A stretch of DNA of 64,000 nucleotides from Acinetobacter gyllenbergii CIP 110306 = MTCC 11365 (GCF_000413855.1 NZ_ATGG01000028.1:62001-126000), one strand, 5' to 3'; numbered from the stretch's first letter, positions 1 to 8,288 are shown. Program-made: numbers and translations. Notes: generated from the sequence alone by a model not told the origin.

Positions 1-831
1 GTCCAAGCCAAAGCGCCAGAAATTGTTGAACATATTATGAGTGAAGTGCAGAAAGATGTTGCCAAGTACTTCGATATCAAACATATGGTGGTCAATAACC
101 TGCTCAAAGACAAACGTTTGCTCAATGAAATCTTTAAGAAAGTGGGCAAACAGGAATTTAAATTCTTTAGTAATGTCGGTTTCGTGTTTGGTTTTGCAAT
201 TGGTGTGGTACAAATGCTGTGCTGGATCGTGACTCAAGGTAAATATCCATGGATGCTGCCGATGTTTGGTGGCTTTGTCGGCTTCTTTAGCGACTGGATG
301 GCCTTGCAAATGATGTTCCGTCCGTTATACCCAAAAAAGATCATGGGCTATACTTGGCAAGGTCTGTTTATTAAACGTCAAAATGAAGTGGCTGCCGACT
401 ATGCCGCATTGATTTCCAAACAATTACTCACCTCACGCAACATGATGGAAGAGTTGTTCTCAGGCACACATTCAGACAAAGTGATTGAGTTGGTCAGCCG
501 CCAAGTCAAACAAGAAATTGATTTGCAGGCTGGTATTGTGCGTCCTTTGGTGGTCTATGCAATTGGCGGTGAAAAATACCAAAATCTGAAAGCCGAAGTG
601 GCGGAACGTATTCTCAAGCAACTGCCAGACACCATGCGTTATGTCGAATCATATGCTGAAGATGCCATGAATGTGCGTAATACCTTGGTTGAACGTATGC
701 AGAAACTGAGTCCAGAAGAGTTTGAAGGCATGCTACGTCCTGCATTTAAAGAAGATGAATGGTCATTGATCATTGTCGGGGCGGTACTAGGTTTCCTCGT
801 CGGGGAAATGCAAATCCATTTCATGCTCTAA
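1..831 (+). CDS. DUF445 family membrane protein, 5' end outside the window
   Basis: The open frame runs from base 1 without an upstream stop, so the start codon lies outside the window; 276 residues are visible. The sequence resembles the DUF445 (YjiN/YheB-like) family: a long hydrophilic, helix-rich middle between two hydrophobic segments. The first is around visible residues 58-77 (VGFVFGFAIGVVQMLCWIV). The second forms the C-terminus (SLIIVGAVLGFLVGEM...), so both ends of this part are probably membrane-anchored. The conserved GGFVGFFSDWMALQMMFRP stretch near residues 90-108 is typical of the family. Its biochemical role is not known. It ends just before a strong bidirectional terminator shared with the convergent next gene. 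Confidence 0.8.
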   Translation, partial: VQAKAPEIVEHIMSEVQKDVAKYFDIKHMVVNNLLKDKRLLNEIFKKVGKQEFKFFSNVGFVFGFAIGVVQMLCWIVTQGKYPWMLPMFGGFVGFFSDWMALQMMFRPLYPKKIMGYTWQGLFIKRQNEVAADYAALISKQLLTSRNMMEELFSGTHSDKVIELVSRQVKQEIDLQAGIVRPLVVYAIGGEKYQNLKAEVAERILKQLPDTMRYVESYAEDAMNVRNTLVERMQKLSPEEFEGMLRPAFKEDEWSLIIVGAVLGFLVGEMQIHFML

Positions 832-843
832 AACATCAGACAT

Positions 844-874
844 AAAAAAAAGGAAGCCTGAGCTTCCTTTTTTT
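844..874. terminator. Bidirectional rho-independent terminator
   Basis: A run of A, the stem GGAAGC / GCTTCC with a 4-base loop, then a run of T. It lies between two convergent genes and can serve both. Confidence 0.9.
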
Positions 875-880
875 ATGTCT

Positions 881-1252
881 TTATCGATGCGCATATTTTT
901 CAATTTTAATGACTTCAATATCAGTTGGCTTATAGCGATGGGTATCCACCTCACCGACTAAACGTACATGATCACCGACTTTCAACCCTGCTTGACGCCA
1001 AAGATCATCATCAATTTCGACGCCGATGCTGCCGCTCGAATCTTTAAACTCATAATGATCACTTTGCAGGTGCTTGCTAATTTGGCCAGTCAGGGTAATA
1101 CCCGTTTCATCGGCCAATTTCGCGACTTGACTCACCGACACTACATTCTTTGCCGCTTCCTGTAGTAATACATGATCATCTTTACCTGCCCATGTCAGTG
1201 TCGATAAACTTGTGAAAACTACAATCACGCAACCCAAAAGCATTTTTTTCAT
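881..1252 (-). CDS. Periplasmic BOF-domain stress protein (YgiW/YdeI/NirD type)
   Basis: A short exported protein with an N-terminal signal peptide (MKKMLLGCVIVVFTSLSTLTWA) and one bacterial OB-fold domain. The domain shows the family pattern VSQVAKLADETGITLTGQI...YEFKDSSGSIGVEIDD.W...VRLVGEVD. Members such as YgiW and YdeI are periplasmic proteins linked to resistance to oxidative, metal or antimicrobial-peptide stress; the molecular mechanism is unknown. The ATG at 1252 is preferred over the one at 1258 because AGGA lies about 7 bases before it. It stands alone, convergent with the DUF445 gene. Confidence 0.8.
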   Translation of the reverse strand: MKKMLLGCVIVVFTSLSTLTWAGKDDHVLLQEAAKNVVSVSQVAKLADETGITLTGQISKHLQSDHYEFKDSSGSIGVEIDDDLWRQAGLKVGDHVRLVGEVDTHRYKPTDIEVIKIEKYAHR

Positions 1253-1339
1253 TGTCATGTCCTATTTGTTTTAACCATTTATGATCTAAACAGAAATAAG
1301 CCGCAATGTCGGCTTTCGTTTGTAAGCAAGATGCTTTAG

Positions 1340-1370
1340 GCAAAATTTAACCCCGTTGTGAACAACGGGG
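1340..1370 (-). terminator. Rho-independent terminator downstream of the doxX-like gene
   Basis: Perfect stem CCCCGTTG / CAACGGGG with a 4-base loop, followed on the minus strand by TTAAATTTTG. It lies just past the stop of the DoxX gene. Confidence 0.75.
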
Positions 1371-1385
1371 ATTGATCCCGAGCTA

Positions 1386-1802
1386 TTATTTTTCAATTAA
1401 ATGGTCAAGGCTAATACGACCTGCGCCATAGAGCATCAACATAAAGAAACCACCCGCCATCGCGAAGTTCTTCATAAAATTAATCGCATCTTCTGCACCA
1501 GCATGGAAGATAAAGGCTGTAATAATACTAAAAAGACCTAAACCCAAAGATGCAAAACGTGTTTGGAAACCAAATAGTAGAGCCAAGCCACCACCAAACT
1601 CAACCAAGATCACTAACGGTAATAAGGCACCCGGAACCCCCATCGATTCCATATAACCCGCTGTACCCGCATAACCTACGATCTTGCCCCAACCTGCAAC
1701 AAGAAAAATATAAGCCAATAACAAACGCGCAATCAAAGTGACAACATTGGCCACGCCAGACTGTGTTACGATATTTTTTACAACAACATTCGGATTAAAC
1801 AT
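1386..1802 (-). CDS. DoxX family membrane protein
   Basis: About 138 residues with four hydrophobic helices and the DoxX/YphA layout: ARLLLAYIFLVAGWGKIVGYAGTAGYM near the start, then VILVEFGGGLALLFGFQTRFAS. DoxX-like proteins are small inner-membrane proteins, sometimes associated with quinone or thiol redox systems; the substrate is not known here. The ATG at 1802 (MFNPNVV) is preferred over a GTG at 1817 because GGA is suitably spaced before it. The gene is monocistronic, with its own terminator. Confidence 0.8.
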   Translation of the reverse strand: MFNPNVVVKNIVTQSGVANVVTLIARLLLAYIFLVAGWGKIVGYAGTAGYMESMGVPGALLPLVILVEFGGGLALLFGFQTRFASLGLGLFSIITAFIFHAGAEDAINFMKNFAMAGGFFMLMLYGAGRISLDHLIEK

Positions 1803-2039
1803 AATCAATTTCCACACTGTTTGTTTTTTAACATGCTAGCAGTTTATGTAGCTTTAATTTTGCAATAAACACCAATTTAGTTAACATATCGTTCCTTATT
1901 TGCAACAATAAAATACCTTTTCTCGCTTTAAGACCCGCTTAATCTGTTCTAAAAAGTTACCAATTAATTTGCTTTTTATACTGACATTCTACAGAGGCAC
2001 TGCTAGGATTTAGTCCACATTCATAGTGTTAACCCCTCC

Positions 2040-2678
2040 ATGGAACTCATTGATTTTATTCTGCACGTTGACGAACATCTTTTAGAATTTATTACCAATT
2101 ATGGCGTGTGGATTTATGCCATTTTATTCCTGATTATTTTTGTTGAAACTGGTTTAGTGGTGATGCCATTTTTACCTGGTGACAGCTTATTATTTGCCGC
2201 AGGTGCTTTAGCTGCATCTACAGGTGCAATGGATCCATGGGTACTCGGTGTTTTATTGTTTATCGCAGCCGTACTCGGTGATACTTTGAACTATCATATT
2301 GGCCGTTACGTGGGTCCACGCGTATTTGAAACCAATTCACGCTTCATCAATAAACAACATTTGCTTAAAACCCAAGCGTTCTTTCAACGTCACGGCGGTA
2401 AAACCATTATTTTTGCCCGCTTTGTACCTTTTGCGCGGACCTTCGCTCCTTTTGTGGCGGGTGCTGGCAGTATGAACTATAAATATTTCTTGACCTATAA
2501 TGTTGTGGGTGCATTTTGCTGGATCGCATCGTTCATTACGCTTGGCTACTTATTCGGCAATATGCCAATCGTGAAAGATAATTTTACCCATCTCATTTTC
2601 GGTATCATTATTATCAGTGTGTTACCGGGCATCATTGGCTTTATTCGTCAGAAAATGAAAGCTGCTAAAGCCCAGTAA
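2040..2678 (+). CDS. DedA family inner-membrane protein
   Basis: A 212-residue polytopic protein with the DedA/VTT signatures. FLPGDSLLFAAGALA sits near residue 43, and the arginine-containing motif FARFVPFARTFAPFVAGAGSM near residue 128 is essential in characterised members. DedA proteins support proton-motive-force balance, membrane lipid (undecaprenyl-phosphate) flipping and resistance to cationic stress; the exact substrate cannot be told from sequence. The start has no clear Shine-Dalgarno. The gene is convergent with the next one, with only 13 bases between the stops. Confidence 0.85.
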   Translation: MELIDFILHVDEHLLEFITNYGVWIYAILFLIIFVETGLVVMPFLPGDSLLFAAGALAASTGAMDPWVLGVLLFIAAVLGDTLNYHIGRYVGPRVFETNSRFINKQHLLKTQAFFQRHGGKTIIFARFVPFARTFAPFVAGAGSMNYKYFLTYNVVGAFCWIASFITLGYLFGNMPIVKDNFTHLIFGIIIISVLPGIIGFIRQKMKAAKAQ

Positions 2679-2691
2679 ACCGAAGGTGCTG

Positions 2692-3288
2692 TTAAAAGAA
2701 ACGTAATAGCATCGGTAACATACAAATAAGCAATAGCATGGCCGACCCTTTGTATAAATGGTCGGCTTTAATTCCAATCAGGCTTCCTGCCAACAATGCC
2801 CGTCCAAACAGCATCCAGAAAATACTGACGGGAATCAGAATAAGACTAAAAATTGCAAATACCAGCGCGGCTTGTTCAATCGAATTCCATGTTTCAGCTG
2901 GAAAAATCCCAGAAGCCAATAACACCGTTTTCGGATTTTTAAGCGTTGAGAAAAACAGCTGTCTTTTACGAATATGTTGGTGATGTTGATCTAGTTTTTG
3001 TAGATGTGAGCCTTTCCACAAATGGAATGCCATCCAAAGAACATAGAGCAAACTGAGCGTATGTAGAATCGCACCAATTGCAGGCCAAATCGGATCAAAT
3101 AAATGAATGAAGAGCGCCCATAAACTAATCCCATAGAGATAGCCCAACCACTCAATTGGAATAAACGTGATGGTTTTAGGAACACCGTGTTGGTGTGTTG
3201 CACTGGCAAGCAAAGCATTGGTCGGACCTGGTATCAGTAATACCGCCAACATCGCCAAAACAAAAAACCAACTCTCAATCATACACAT
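2692..3288 (-). CDS. LysE/RhtB family exporter
   Basis: A protein of about 198 residues with six hydrophobic segments. The N-terminal hallmark of LysE/RhtB amino-acid exporters is present (LLIPGPTNALLASATHQHG, residues 16-34). Family members export amino acids or derivatives by secondary transport. The middle is Lys/His-rich (HLQKLDQHHQHIRKRQ), a cytoplasmic loop common in the family. The start may be the first ATG or the third codon (3282); neither has a strong ribosome-binding site. The substrate is unknown. Confidence 0.75.
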   Translation of the reverse strand: MCMIESWFFVLAMLAVLLIPGPTNALLASATHQHGVPKTITFIPIEWLGYLYGISLWALFIHLFDPIWPAIGAILHTLSLLYVLWMAFHLWKGSHLQKLDQHHQHIRKRQLFFSTLKNPKTVLLASGIFPAETWNSIEQAALVFAIFSLILIPVSIFWMLFGRALLAGSLIGIKADHLYKGSAMLLLICMLPMLLRFF

Positions 3289-3451
3289 ACCGAACGGCTA
3301 GACATGGGCGCCACCTTAAACGAATTTAGGGCAAAAACACAAATTTTCAGGGCATCCTCGAATAAAAAAAATCAATGAATTAGCTGAGTTATAAATTTTA
3401 ATTATTTGTTTTTTATCATTATATCTTGAAACATTTTGCTATAATTTAGTT

Positions 3452-3483
3452 ACTGATCGCCATCTTAAACGATGACGATCAGT
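3452..3483 (-). terminator. Stem-loop after the lipoprotein gene, possible terminator
   Basis: Arms ACTGATCGCCATC / GATGACGATCAGT (one mismatch) around a 6-base loop, directly after the stop of the Gly-rich lipoprotein gene. There is no clear T-run, so termination is uncertain. Confidence 0.4.
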
Positions 3484-3491
3484 TCTCAAAT

Positions 3492-3881
3492 TTATGATTT
3501 CGGACGTTGTTTGACAATGATTGGGCAGCCTTTAAATTTTGCTGCCTGTACGATTGCGTCTTGCTGCCCCATGACATTGGCAAGTTCAGTATTTTTGGTA
3601 TTCATTGACTGACCCATATTGAGCGAGATCGATGGGCCAAAGCCCCAACCACCTCGTCCCCAGCCACCACCAAGTCCAACACCAACGCCCACACCTGTAC
3701 GTTTTGGTGTTTGTACGCCATTTTCGATATAGAGCTGAATACGGTTGTATTCTGCTTGTAACTGTTGGCAATTCAATGCTTGATATTGTGTCGGTGACAC
3801 ATAAGCGGGCTTAACCGTTGATGCACATGCACCCAATAACAGACTCGCTGCCAAAACAGGCATCCAATATAAGCGTTTCAT
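3492..3881 (-). CDS. Gly-rich putative lipoprotein
   Basis: A 129-residue protein with a lipoprotein signal: basic start MKRLYW, hydrophobic core, then the lipobox LLGAC with Cys19. The mature part starts with a conserved-looking NCQQLQAEYNRIQLYIENG segment. It continues with a Gly/Val and Gly/Trp-rich tract (about residues 64-84: GVGVGVGLGGGWGRGGWGFG) and ends with a charged tail. Function not recognised; outer-membrane localisation is inferred from the lipobox. The stop lies 9 bases downstream... the following gene, parA-like, starts upstream on the same strand (stop at 3891), so both may be co-transcribed. Confidence 0.7.
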   Translation of the reverse strand: MKRLYWMPVLAASLLLGACASTVKPAYVSPTQYQALNCQQLQAEYNRIQLYIENGVQTPKRTGVGVGVGLGGGWGRGGWGFGPSISLNMGQSMNTKNTELANVMGQQDAIVQAAKFKGCPIIVKQRPKS

Positions 3882-3890
3882 AAGATTCTC

Positions 3891-4733
3891 TTATTTCTTT
3901 GATTCAATCTCATTGAACAGGGTCACATAGGCGACGGTCAATTTATGGTCAGATGCCAAATGAATCAAGGGTAAATTCTTTTGATGTGATTCTTTCATCA
4001 AGATCGACGGCGGCAACATGCTCTCTAGCACAGGCAAACCTTCATCTTTGAGTTGTTGAACCACTTCTCGGGGTAATTTTGCCTGAGATTGGAACTGATT
4101 GACCACAATTCCCTCAATCTCCAAGCGATCATTATGATCATCTTGGGTTTCGAGCACATTTTCAATCAAAGTTTGTAACGCACGTTTCGAAAACACATCG
4201 CAATCGAATGGAATCAACACACGATCTGCAGAAATTAACGCCGATAACGTAAAGAAGTTAAATGCAGGCGGGGTATCAATAAAAATCCGATCATAACGTG
4301 CACTGAGGGATTGAATCGAATCACGTAATTTATAAATTTTGTGTTTACTTTCTAGTGCATGCTCTAATGCACCCAAACTTGGGCTTGCAGGAATCACATC
4401 TAAATTTTCAAAAGTAGTCCGATGTACATAACTGTCCAGTCCTTTGCCACGCGGTGCTTTTAGGATTGAGCCAATGGCATTACCAATTAAGCCCTTTTGC
4501 TGCGTACTACCTAAAATATCGTCGAAGAAATTTTCAATGTTTGGCTCTAATGCGGCTTTATCCGCAGAATAGGTTGCATCTTCACCCAACAGGTATTGGC
4601 TTGAGTTTGCTTGTGGATCAAGGTCAATCACCAAGGTTCTGAGACCTTGTTTAGCGCTAATCGCTGCTAAATTCACCGTAATACTTGATTTCCCCACGCC
4701 ACCTTTCTGGTTAAACACAACACGCGTTAACAT
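3891..4733 (-). CDS. Orphan ParA/MinD-type ATPase
   Basis: A 280-residue P-loop ATPase with the deviant Walker A motif KGGVGKSS at residues 10-17, Walker A' LVIDLDPQANSS (34-45) and Walker B IFIDTPPAF (150-158). These place it in the ParA/Soj/MinD superfamily, which positions DNA or protein cargo. No parB-like gene is adjacent, so it is an orphan ParA rather than part of a canonical chromosomal parAB pair; its cargo is unknown. It precedes the lipoprotein gene by 9 bases. A parS-like site lies about 1.7 kb away (6470), but a link between the two is only suggested by proximity. Confidence 0.85.
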   Translation of the reverse strand: MLTRVVFNQKGGVGKSSITVNLAAISAKQGLRTLVIDLDPQANSSQYLLGEDATYSADKAALEPNIENFFDDILGSTQQKGLIGNAIGSILKAPRGKGLDSYVHRTTFENLDVIPASPSLGALEHALESKHKIYKLRDSIQSLSARYDRIFIDTPPAFNFFTLSALISADRVLIPFDCDVFSKRALQTLIENVLETQDDHNDRLEIEGIVVNQFQSQAKLPREVVQQLKDEGLPVLESMLPPSILMKESHQKNLPLIHLASDHKLTVAYVTLFNEIESKK

Positions 4734-4817
4734 TGATTTCCCTCTAGCATATTTTTTGTAAACTGCATGCAGTTTAACCTAGTGCAAAAACAATTACTCA
4801 AACAATGTGTCGAACAA

Positions 4818-5207
4818 TCAGGCAAAAACTGGCTTAATCATAACGAGACCTAAAATTCCCACCATTGCAACCGTTCCGATCAATAACCCTGCACGACGTT
4901 GTTGCAGCAAAATATCACGGTCCTTTTTATAGGTTTTGATCAAAGACGACCACAACACAAAAAATAAAATCACTTTGGCATAGAACCAAGGCTGTACCTC
5001 AAAGTTATTCATGAACAGTAAAACTGCACCTGTCACGATAATCAAGCTTAAAGACAGATGTTGCAAACCCACCAAGCTTTTACGGGCTTTGGGATTGGGT
5101 TGCTGATCTTGGACACCAACAAAGAGTGTTGAACCACGTAATACAAACGCAATGATCAATAGGCTCACTGCAGACATGTGCACAATTTTAGTGAGGAAGA
5201 GCTCCAT
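4818..5207 (-). CDS. SirB2-like membrane protein
   Basis: A 129-residue protein with four hydrophobic helices matching the SirB/YchQ family (ILxKIVHMSAVSLLIIAFVLRGSTL at the N-terminus, LQHLSLSLIIVTGAVLLF in the middle, a QRRAGLLIGTVAMVGILG helix near the end). The family is named from a Salmonella locus, but its biochemical role is unsettled. The gene lies 9 bases downstream of the bolA-like stop, so the two probably form one transcript. Confidence 0.75.
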   Translation of the reverse strand: MELFLTKIVHMSAVSLLIIAFVLRGSTLFVGVQDQQPNPKARKSLVGLQHLSLSLIIVTGAVLLFMNNFEVQPWFYAKVILFFVLWSSLIKTYKKDRDILLQQRRAGLLIGTVAMVGILGLVMIKPVFA

Positions 5208-5216
5208 GATTAATCC

Positions 5217-5570
5217 TTAGCTTTTTGGTGCATGTGCACATTCAGGACTTGCAGGCGCCTCACCTTGCCACTCACTCGGCACATAGGCATGAATCGCTAA
5301 CGCGTGGATGCGACCTGGGCTCATTAACTCGGCAGCCACCGCATAAATTTTTTGATGACGTTGTACCAGACGCAGACCTTGGAATTCATCACTCACCACA
5401 ATCACTTTAAAATGCGATTCTTTGCCTGGAAAATAACCGCCATGTCCTGCCGACTCATTAATGACGTCAAGATGGATCGGTGCAAGCGTGTTTAAACGTT
5501 CAATCAACTGTTGTTCTAAGTTCATCAGCCACTCTGTAAGGTCAGATTGAGATAGCGTATTAGTATACAT
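5217..5570 (-). CDS. BolA family protein
   Basis: The C-terminal 100 residues carry the BolA fold pattern: LEQQLIERLNTLAPIHLDVINESAGHGGYFPGKESHFKVIVVSDEFQGLRLVQRHQKIYAVAAELM then IHALAIHAYVPSEW. BolA proteins partner with monothiol glutaredoxins and act in iron-sulfur trafficking or as stress-linked regulators. Three in-frame ATGs are possible (5600, 5570, 5525). The core domain begins just after 5525, and the Shine-Dalgarno evidence is weak for all; 5570 is chosen as a compromise. The tail PECAHAPKS contains a Cys and His. Confidence 0.8.
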   Translation of the reverse strand: MYTNTLSQSDLTEWLMNLEQQLIERLNTLAPIHLDVINESAGHGGYFPGKESHFKVIVVSDEFQGLRLVQRHQKIYAVAAELMSPGRIHALAIHAYVPSEWQGEAPASPECAHAPKS

Positions 5571-5677
5571 GAGCGCAATCTGAGGGAAACTTTTGTACAA
5601 AAATTTGCTTTACCCTACTTTTTTGCATGAAAATGCTTTAATTTTATGCAAATAATCAATTTCTTTGCATAAAATTA

Positions 5678-5705
5678 TTGACCCTATTTTTGCATAATGT
5701 ATTAT
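5678..5705 (+). promoter_or_regulatory. Probable promoter of the tRNA-Gly pair
   Basis: TTGACC (5678-5683), a 16-base spacer and TATTAT (5700-5705), ten bases before the first tRNA. Four TTTGCAT/ATGCAAA copies occur at 5622, 5646, 5664 and 5689. Confidence 0.6.
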
Positions 5706-5714
5706 ACACGGCAT

Positions 5715-5787
5715 GCGGGAATAGCTCAGTTGGTAGAGCATAACCTTGCCAAGGTTGGGGTCGGGAGTTCGAGTCTCCTTTCCCGCT
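5715..5787 (+). tRNA. tRNA-Gly (anticodon GCC), first copy
   Basis: Cloverleaf with acceptor GCGGGAA / TTCCCGC, D-arm GCTCAGTTGGTAGAGC, anticodon arm with loop TTGCCAA and T-arm GGGAGTTCGAGTCTCC. The discriminator T is followed by CAA, so the 3' CCA is not fully encoded and would have to be added enzymatically. Confidence 0.95.
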
Positions 5788-5828
5788 CAAATTTTTTAGT
5801 GTAAGTTTTCGTAAAAACTGCTCAATTA

Positions 5829-5904
5829 GCGGGAATAGCTCAGTTGGTAGAGCATAACCTTGCCAAGGTTGGGGTCGGGAGTTCGAGTCTCCTTTCCCGC
5901 TCCA
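5829..5904 (+). tRNA. tRNA-Gly (anticodon GCC), second copy
   Basis: Identical in its body to the tRNA 41 bases upstream, but this copy encodes the 3' CCA. It is probably co-transcribed with the first and followed by a strong terminator. Confidence 0.95.
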
Positions 5905-5909
5905 GATTC

Positions 5910-5943
5910 AAAAAAGCCCTAGTCGAAAGATTAGGGCTTTTTT
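5910..5943. terminator. Bidirectional terminator after the tRNA pair
   Basis: AAAAAAGCCCTA / TAGGGCTTTTTT stem with an interior GTCGAAAGAT loop region. It lies between the tRNA unit and the convergent rhodanese gene. Confidence 0.9.
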
Positions 5944-5969
5944 CTTGTATTTTAGTTTCATATGTAATT

Positions 5970-6341
5970 TTAAAGCACGGGTTTATTTGCCTCTACCCAC
6001 GCTTTAAAGCCGCCATCAAGGTGTGCCACATTACGGTAGCCCAATGCCTGCAAGGTCTTTACTGCCAGCGCCGAACGCCCACCACCTGCACAATGTAGAA
6101 TGGTTCTGCTATTTGGTTGCAATTCAGACTTATACATCGGACTACTCGGATCAGCAGCAAACTCTAAAGTGCCGCGGGAGATATGCAATGCGCCTGCAAT
6201 TGTTCCAGCAACCCGCTCTTCTGCATCTCGCACATCAATCAGTATGGCCTGTCCTGAAGCTAATTCTTGTTCAACTTGATCTGGGGTCAAATTTTCAATC
6301 TCGGCTTTTACCTGTTTAACCCATTCAGCAACGGTATTCAT
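5970..6341 (-). CDS. Single-domain rhodanese-like protein
   Basis: About 123 residues forming one rhodanese domain: ILIDVRDAEERVAGTIAGALHISRG, then the active-site loop HCAGGGRSA, whose Cys would carry the persulfide, then LGYRNVAHLDGGFKAWVEAN. The six-residue loop size fits a sulfurtransferase rather than an arsenate reductase or phosphatase. The sulfur donor and acceptor are unknown. The ATG at 6341 (MNTVAEWVK) is preferred to the one at 6350 on distance to the domain. Convergent with the tRNAs. Confidence 0.8.
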   Translation of the reverse strand: MNTVAEWVKQVKAEIENLTPDQVEQELASGQAILIDVRDAEERVAGTIAGALHISRGTLEFAADPSSPMYKSELQPNSRTILHCAGGGRSALAVKTLQALGYRNVAHLDGGFKAWVEANKPVL

Positions 6342-6469
6342 TCTAATCATCCTTCCTTGATTATGGACTCACTCAGAATACTAGCGCATTTCAATTTAAA
6401 TAAGCCCAAATAAATACACTTTGCAACAAAGCTTAAGAATCAACCAGCCCCTCATATCTAAATATTTGA

Positions 6470-6485
6470 TGCTCCACGTGGAACC
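6470..6485. promoter_or_regulatory. parS-like ParB-binding palindrome
   Basis: TGCTCCACGTGGAACC in the 213-base gap between the rhodanese and MocR genes. It matches the chromosomal parS palindrome TGTTCCACGTGGAACA at 14 of 16 positions, including the whole TCCACGTGGAAC core. No gene overlaps it. It could anchor ParB and condensin near the origin. No binding data can be seen from sequence. Confidence 0.7.
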
Positions 6486-6563
6486 TTTTAAATCCTACAA
6501 GAGATTAGATATAAATTAAGACCTAACAAATGAAAATATCCATAGAACACATCTCTTGTTATT

Positions 6564-8069
6564 TCATAGAGAAGCTGGATTATATTTCTGATAGTCAACT
6601 ACAGCTTGAGACAAATAGTAAACTCCTGCATTAATCTGATGAGCAGGTATTGAGCCAATTCCCAACCTTAAAAAATGTTGATGCTCTTTTTCATCAAAGA
6701 AAAATGGCTGACCTGCTTCCATGAATACACCAACATTCGCCGCATATTTCGCTAACAAAGTACAATCCATATCACTTTGTGTGTCAATCCAGCATGCAGC
6801 TCCTCCATTTAAAGAATAAGGTCTCCATGTTGGGCAGTATTGATGTAGTGCCGCCATCAATTGCTCCCCTCGGTGCTGATGCAACTGAAACTGTCGCCTT
6901 AACATCGCATGGTAATAACCTTGATCTATAAAAAGAGCAAAGACGCGTTGGTTGAATACATTCGGATGTCGTAACATCAAACGGCGTAAGTGACGTAGCT
7001 CAACGATTAATTCAGGTGCAGCAACAATGTAGCCAAGTCTTAGTCCAGGTGCTAATGGCTTAGATAAGCTCCCGATATACACCACTCTGCCATGTCGATC
7101 TAAGCTTTTTAATGCAGGAATAGTTGTATTTTGAACCAAGACTTGTGCATCGTATTCATCCTCGATAATGATGCTATCCTGCTGTTCAGCCAATTGAAGG
7201 AGCTTATTACGACGTGATGGAGACAATGTGACACCTGTTGGACACTGCCTTCCAGGCGTCACATAAATATAATCACAATCTAGAGCATGAGTTAAGGTTA
7301 CCCCCTCACGATCAACGTCAAGCGGGACGATATGCGGTGTGTGCAGCATAAAAATATTACGAGCATCGGGATAGCCTGGATTTTCCATACCAACAACATG
7401 CTCTCCGTGCATTAATAATCGTGCCAACATATATAAAGCATGCTGACTTCCGACAGTCAGGAGGATTTCATTTTCTTGAGCCAAAATTCCACGTGTCGGC
7501 AGAATATGCTGCCGTATCGCATTAATAAGATAAAGATCATCCCCTTGTTGTGTCATATCCCGTGCCCAAATAGATGCATCTTTTGCTGACAATGCTTTAA
7601 TCGAACACTCCCGCCATGCAGAGCCAGGAAAGCTCTCGACATCAGGTTGCCCATATATAAATGGGTAAGCATAATTCATCCAGTCAATCGGCTTAGTAAG
7701 ATGTCTTTGCGTAGATGGACGAAGCTGAAAACGAGAATTCCATGAGGTTGGTTTGGAGGTTGTTGTGACTGTTTTACTTTCACTACGATCCATCTGGAAA
7801 CTAGGGTGCACGAAGTGACCACTTCTTTGCCTAGATTCTAAGATATGCTCAGTCACCAATTGTTGATAAGCAATTGTGACCGTATTACGCCCAAGCCCAA
7901 GTTGGTCCGCTAAATATCGACTGGATGGAACAGCCATTCCAGGTTTTAGATATCCTTGAACCAAAGCGGTGAACATCATCCGACAAATTCGACCTTGCAA
8001 ATTTAGACCACTATTTGCAGTATCAGCAAACAAAGCCTTCCATATTTGTGGTACTAGTAAATTTGTCAC
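6564..8069 (-). CDS. MocR/PdxR-type regulator: GntR-like wHTH fused to an aminotransferase fold
   Basis: A 501-residue two-domain protein. Residues 1-90 are a GntR-like winged helix (SSRYLADQLGLGRNTVTIAYQQLVTEHILESRQRSGHFV). Residues 130-495 are a fold-type I aminotransferase domain with the PLP lysine at about 337 (IGSLSKPLAPGLRLGY) and the cofactor-contacting IIEDEYDAQ at 301-309. MocR-family proteins use PLP or a PLP-amino acid adduct as a signal and act as activators or repressors of vitamin B6, GABA, taurine or amino-acid genes. It is divergent from the amine-oxidation cluster that starts at 8358, its most likely target. The effector is unknown. Confidence 0.88.
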   Translation of the reverse strand: MTNLLVPQIWKALFADTANSGLNLQGRICRMMFTALVQGYLKPGMAVPSSRYLADQLGLGRNTVTIAYQQLVTEHILESRQRSGHFVHPSFQMDRSESKTVTTTSKPTSWNSRFQLRPSTQRHLTKPIDWMNYAYPFIYGQPDVESFPGSAWRECSIKALSAKDASIWARDMTQQGDDLYLINAIRQHILPTRGILAQENEILLTVGSQHALYMLARLLMHGEHVVGMENPGYPDARNIFMLHTPHIVPLDVDREGVTLTHALDCDYIYVTPGRQCPTGVTLSPSRRNKLLQLAEQQDSIIIEDEYDAQVLVQNTTIPALKSLDRHGRVVYIGSLSKPLAPGLRLGYIVAAPELIVELRHLRRLMLRHPNVFNQRVFALFIDQGYYHAMLRRQFQLHQHRGEQLMAALHQYCPTWRPYSLNGGAACWIDTQSDMDCTLLAKYAANVGVFMEAGQPFFFDEKEHQHFLRLGIGSIPAHQINAGVYYLSQAVVDYQKYNPASL

Positions 8070-8252
8070 TCGTTTGTCCTTTTTCCTAGTGCAATTTATG
8101 AGCTACTTTGAAGCCACCAACCTTAAAATGGTGCATTTTAGAGATAGAAAAGCCACATTTCTTTTCATCTGGCATCATTAATAACTAAGCAAAACACATT
8201 CCATAATTAAAATTTATAATTAATCAATATAAAACAATAAATTAACCCATAA

Positions 8253-8288
8253 AGTATCTGGCTCCATCAAAACCTCAGTACTGGTACT
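8253..8288. promoter_or_regulatory. Candidate MocR-regulator binding repeats
   Basis: Two direct half-repeats, AGTATCTGGCTCC (8253-8265) and AGTACTGGTACT (8277-8288), share AGTA(T)CTGG with about 23 bases between the CTGG cores. They lie in the 288-base divergent region between the MocR gene and the cluster. Direct repeats of this kind are typical MocR sites. Assignment is by inference only. Confidence 0.4.
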
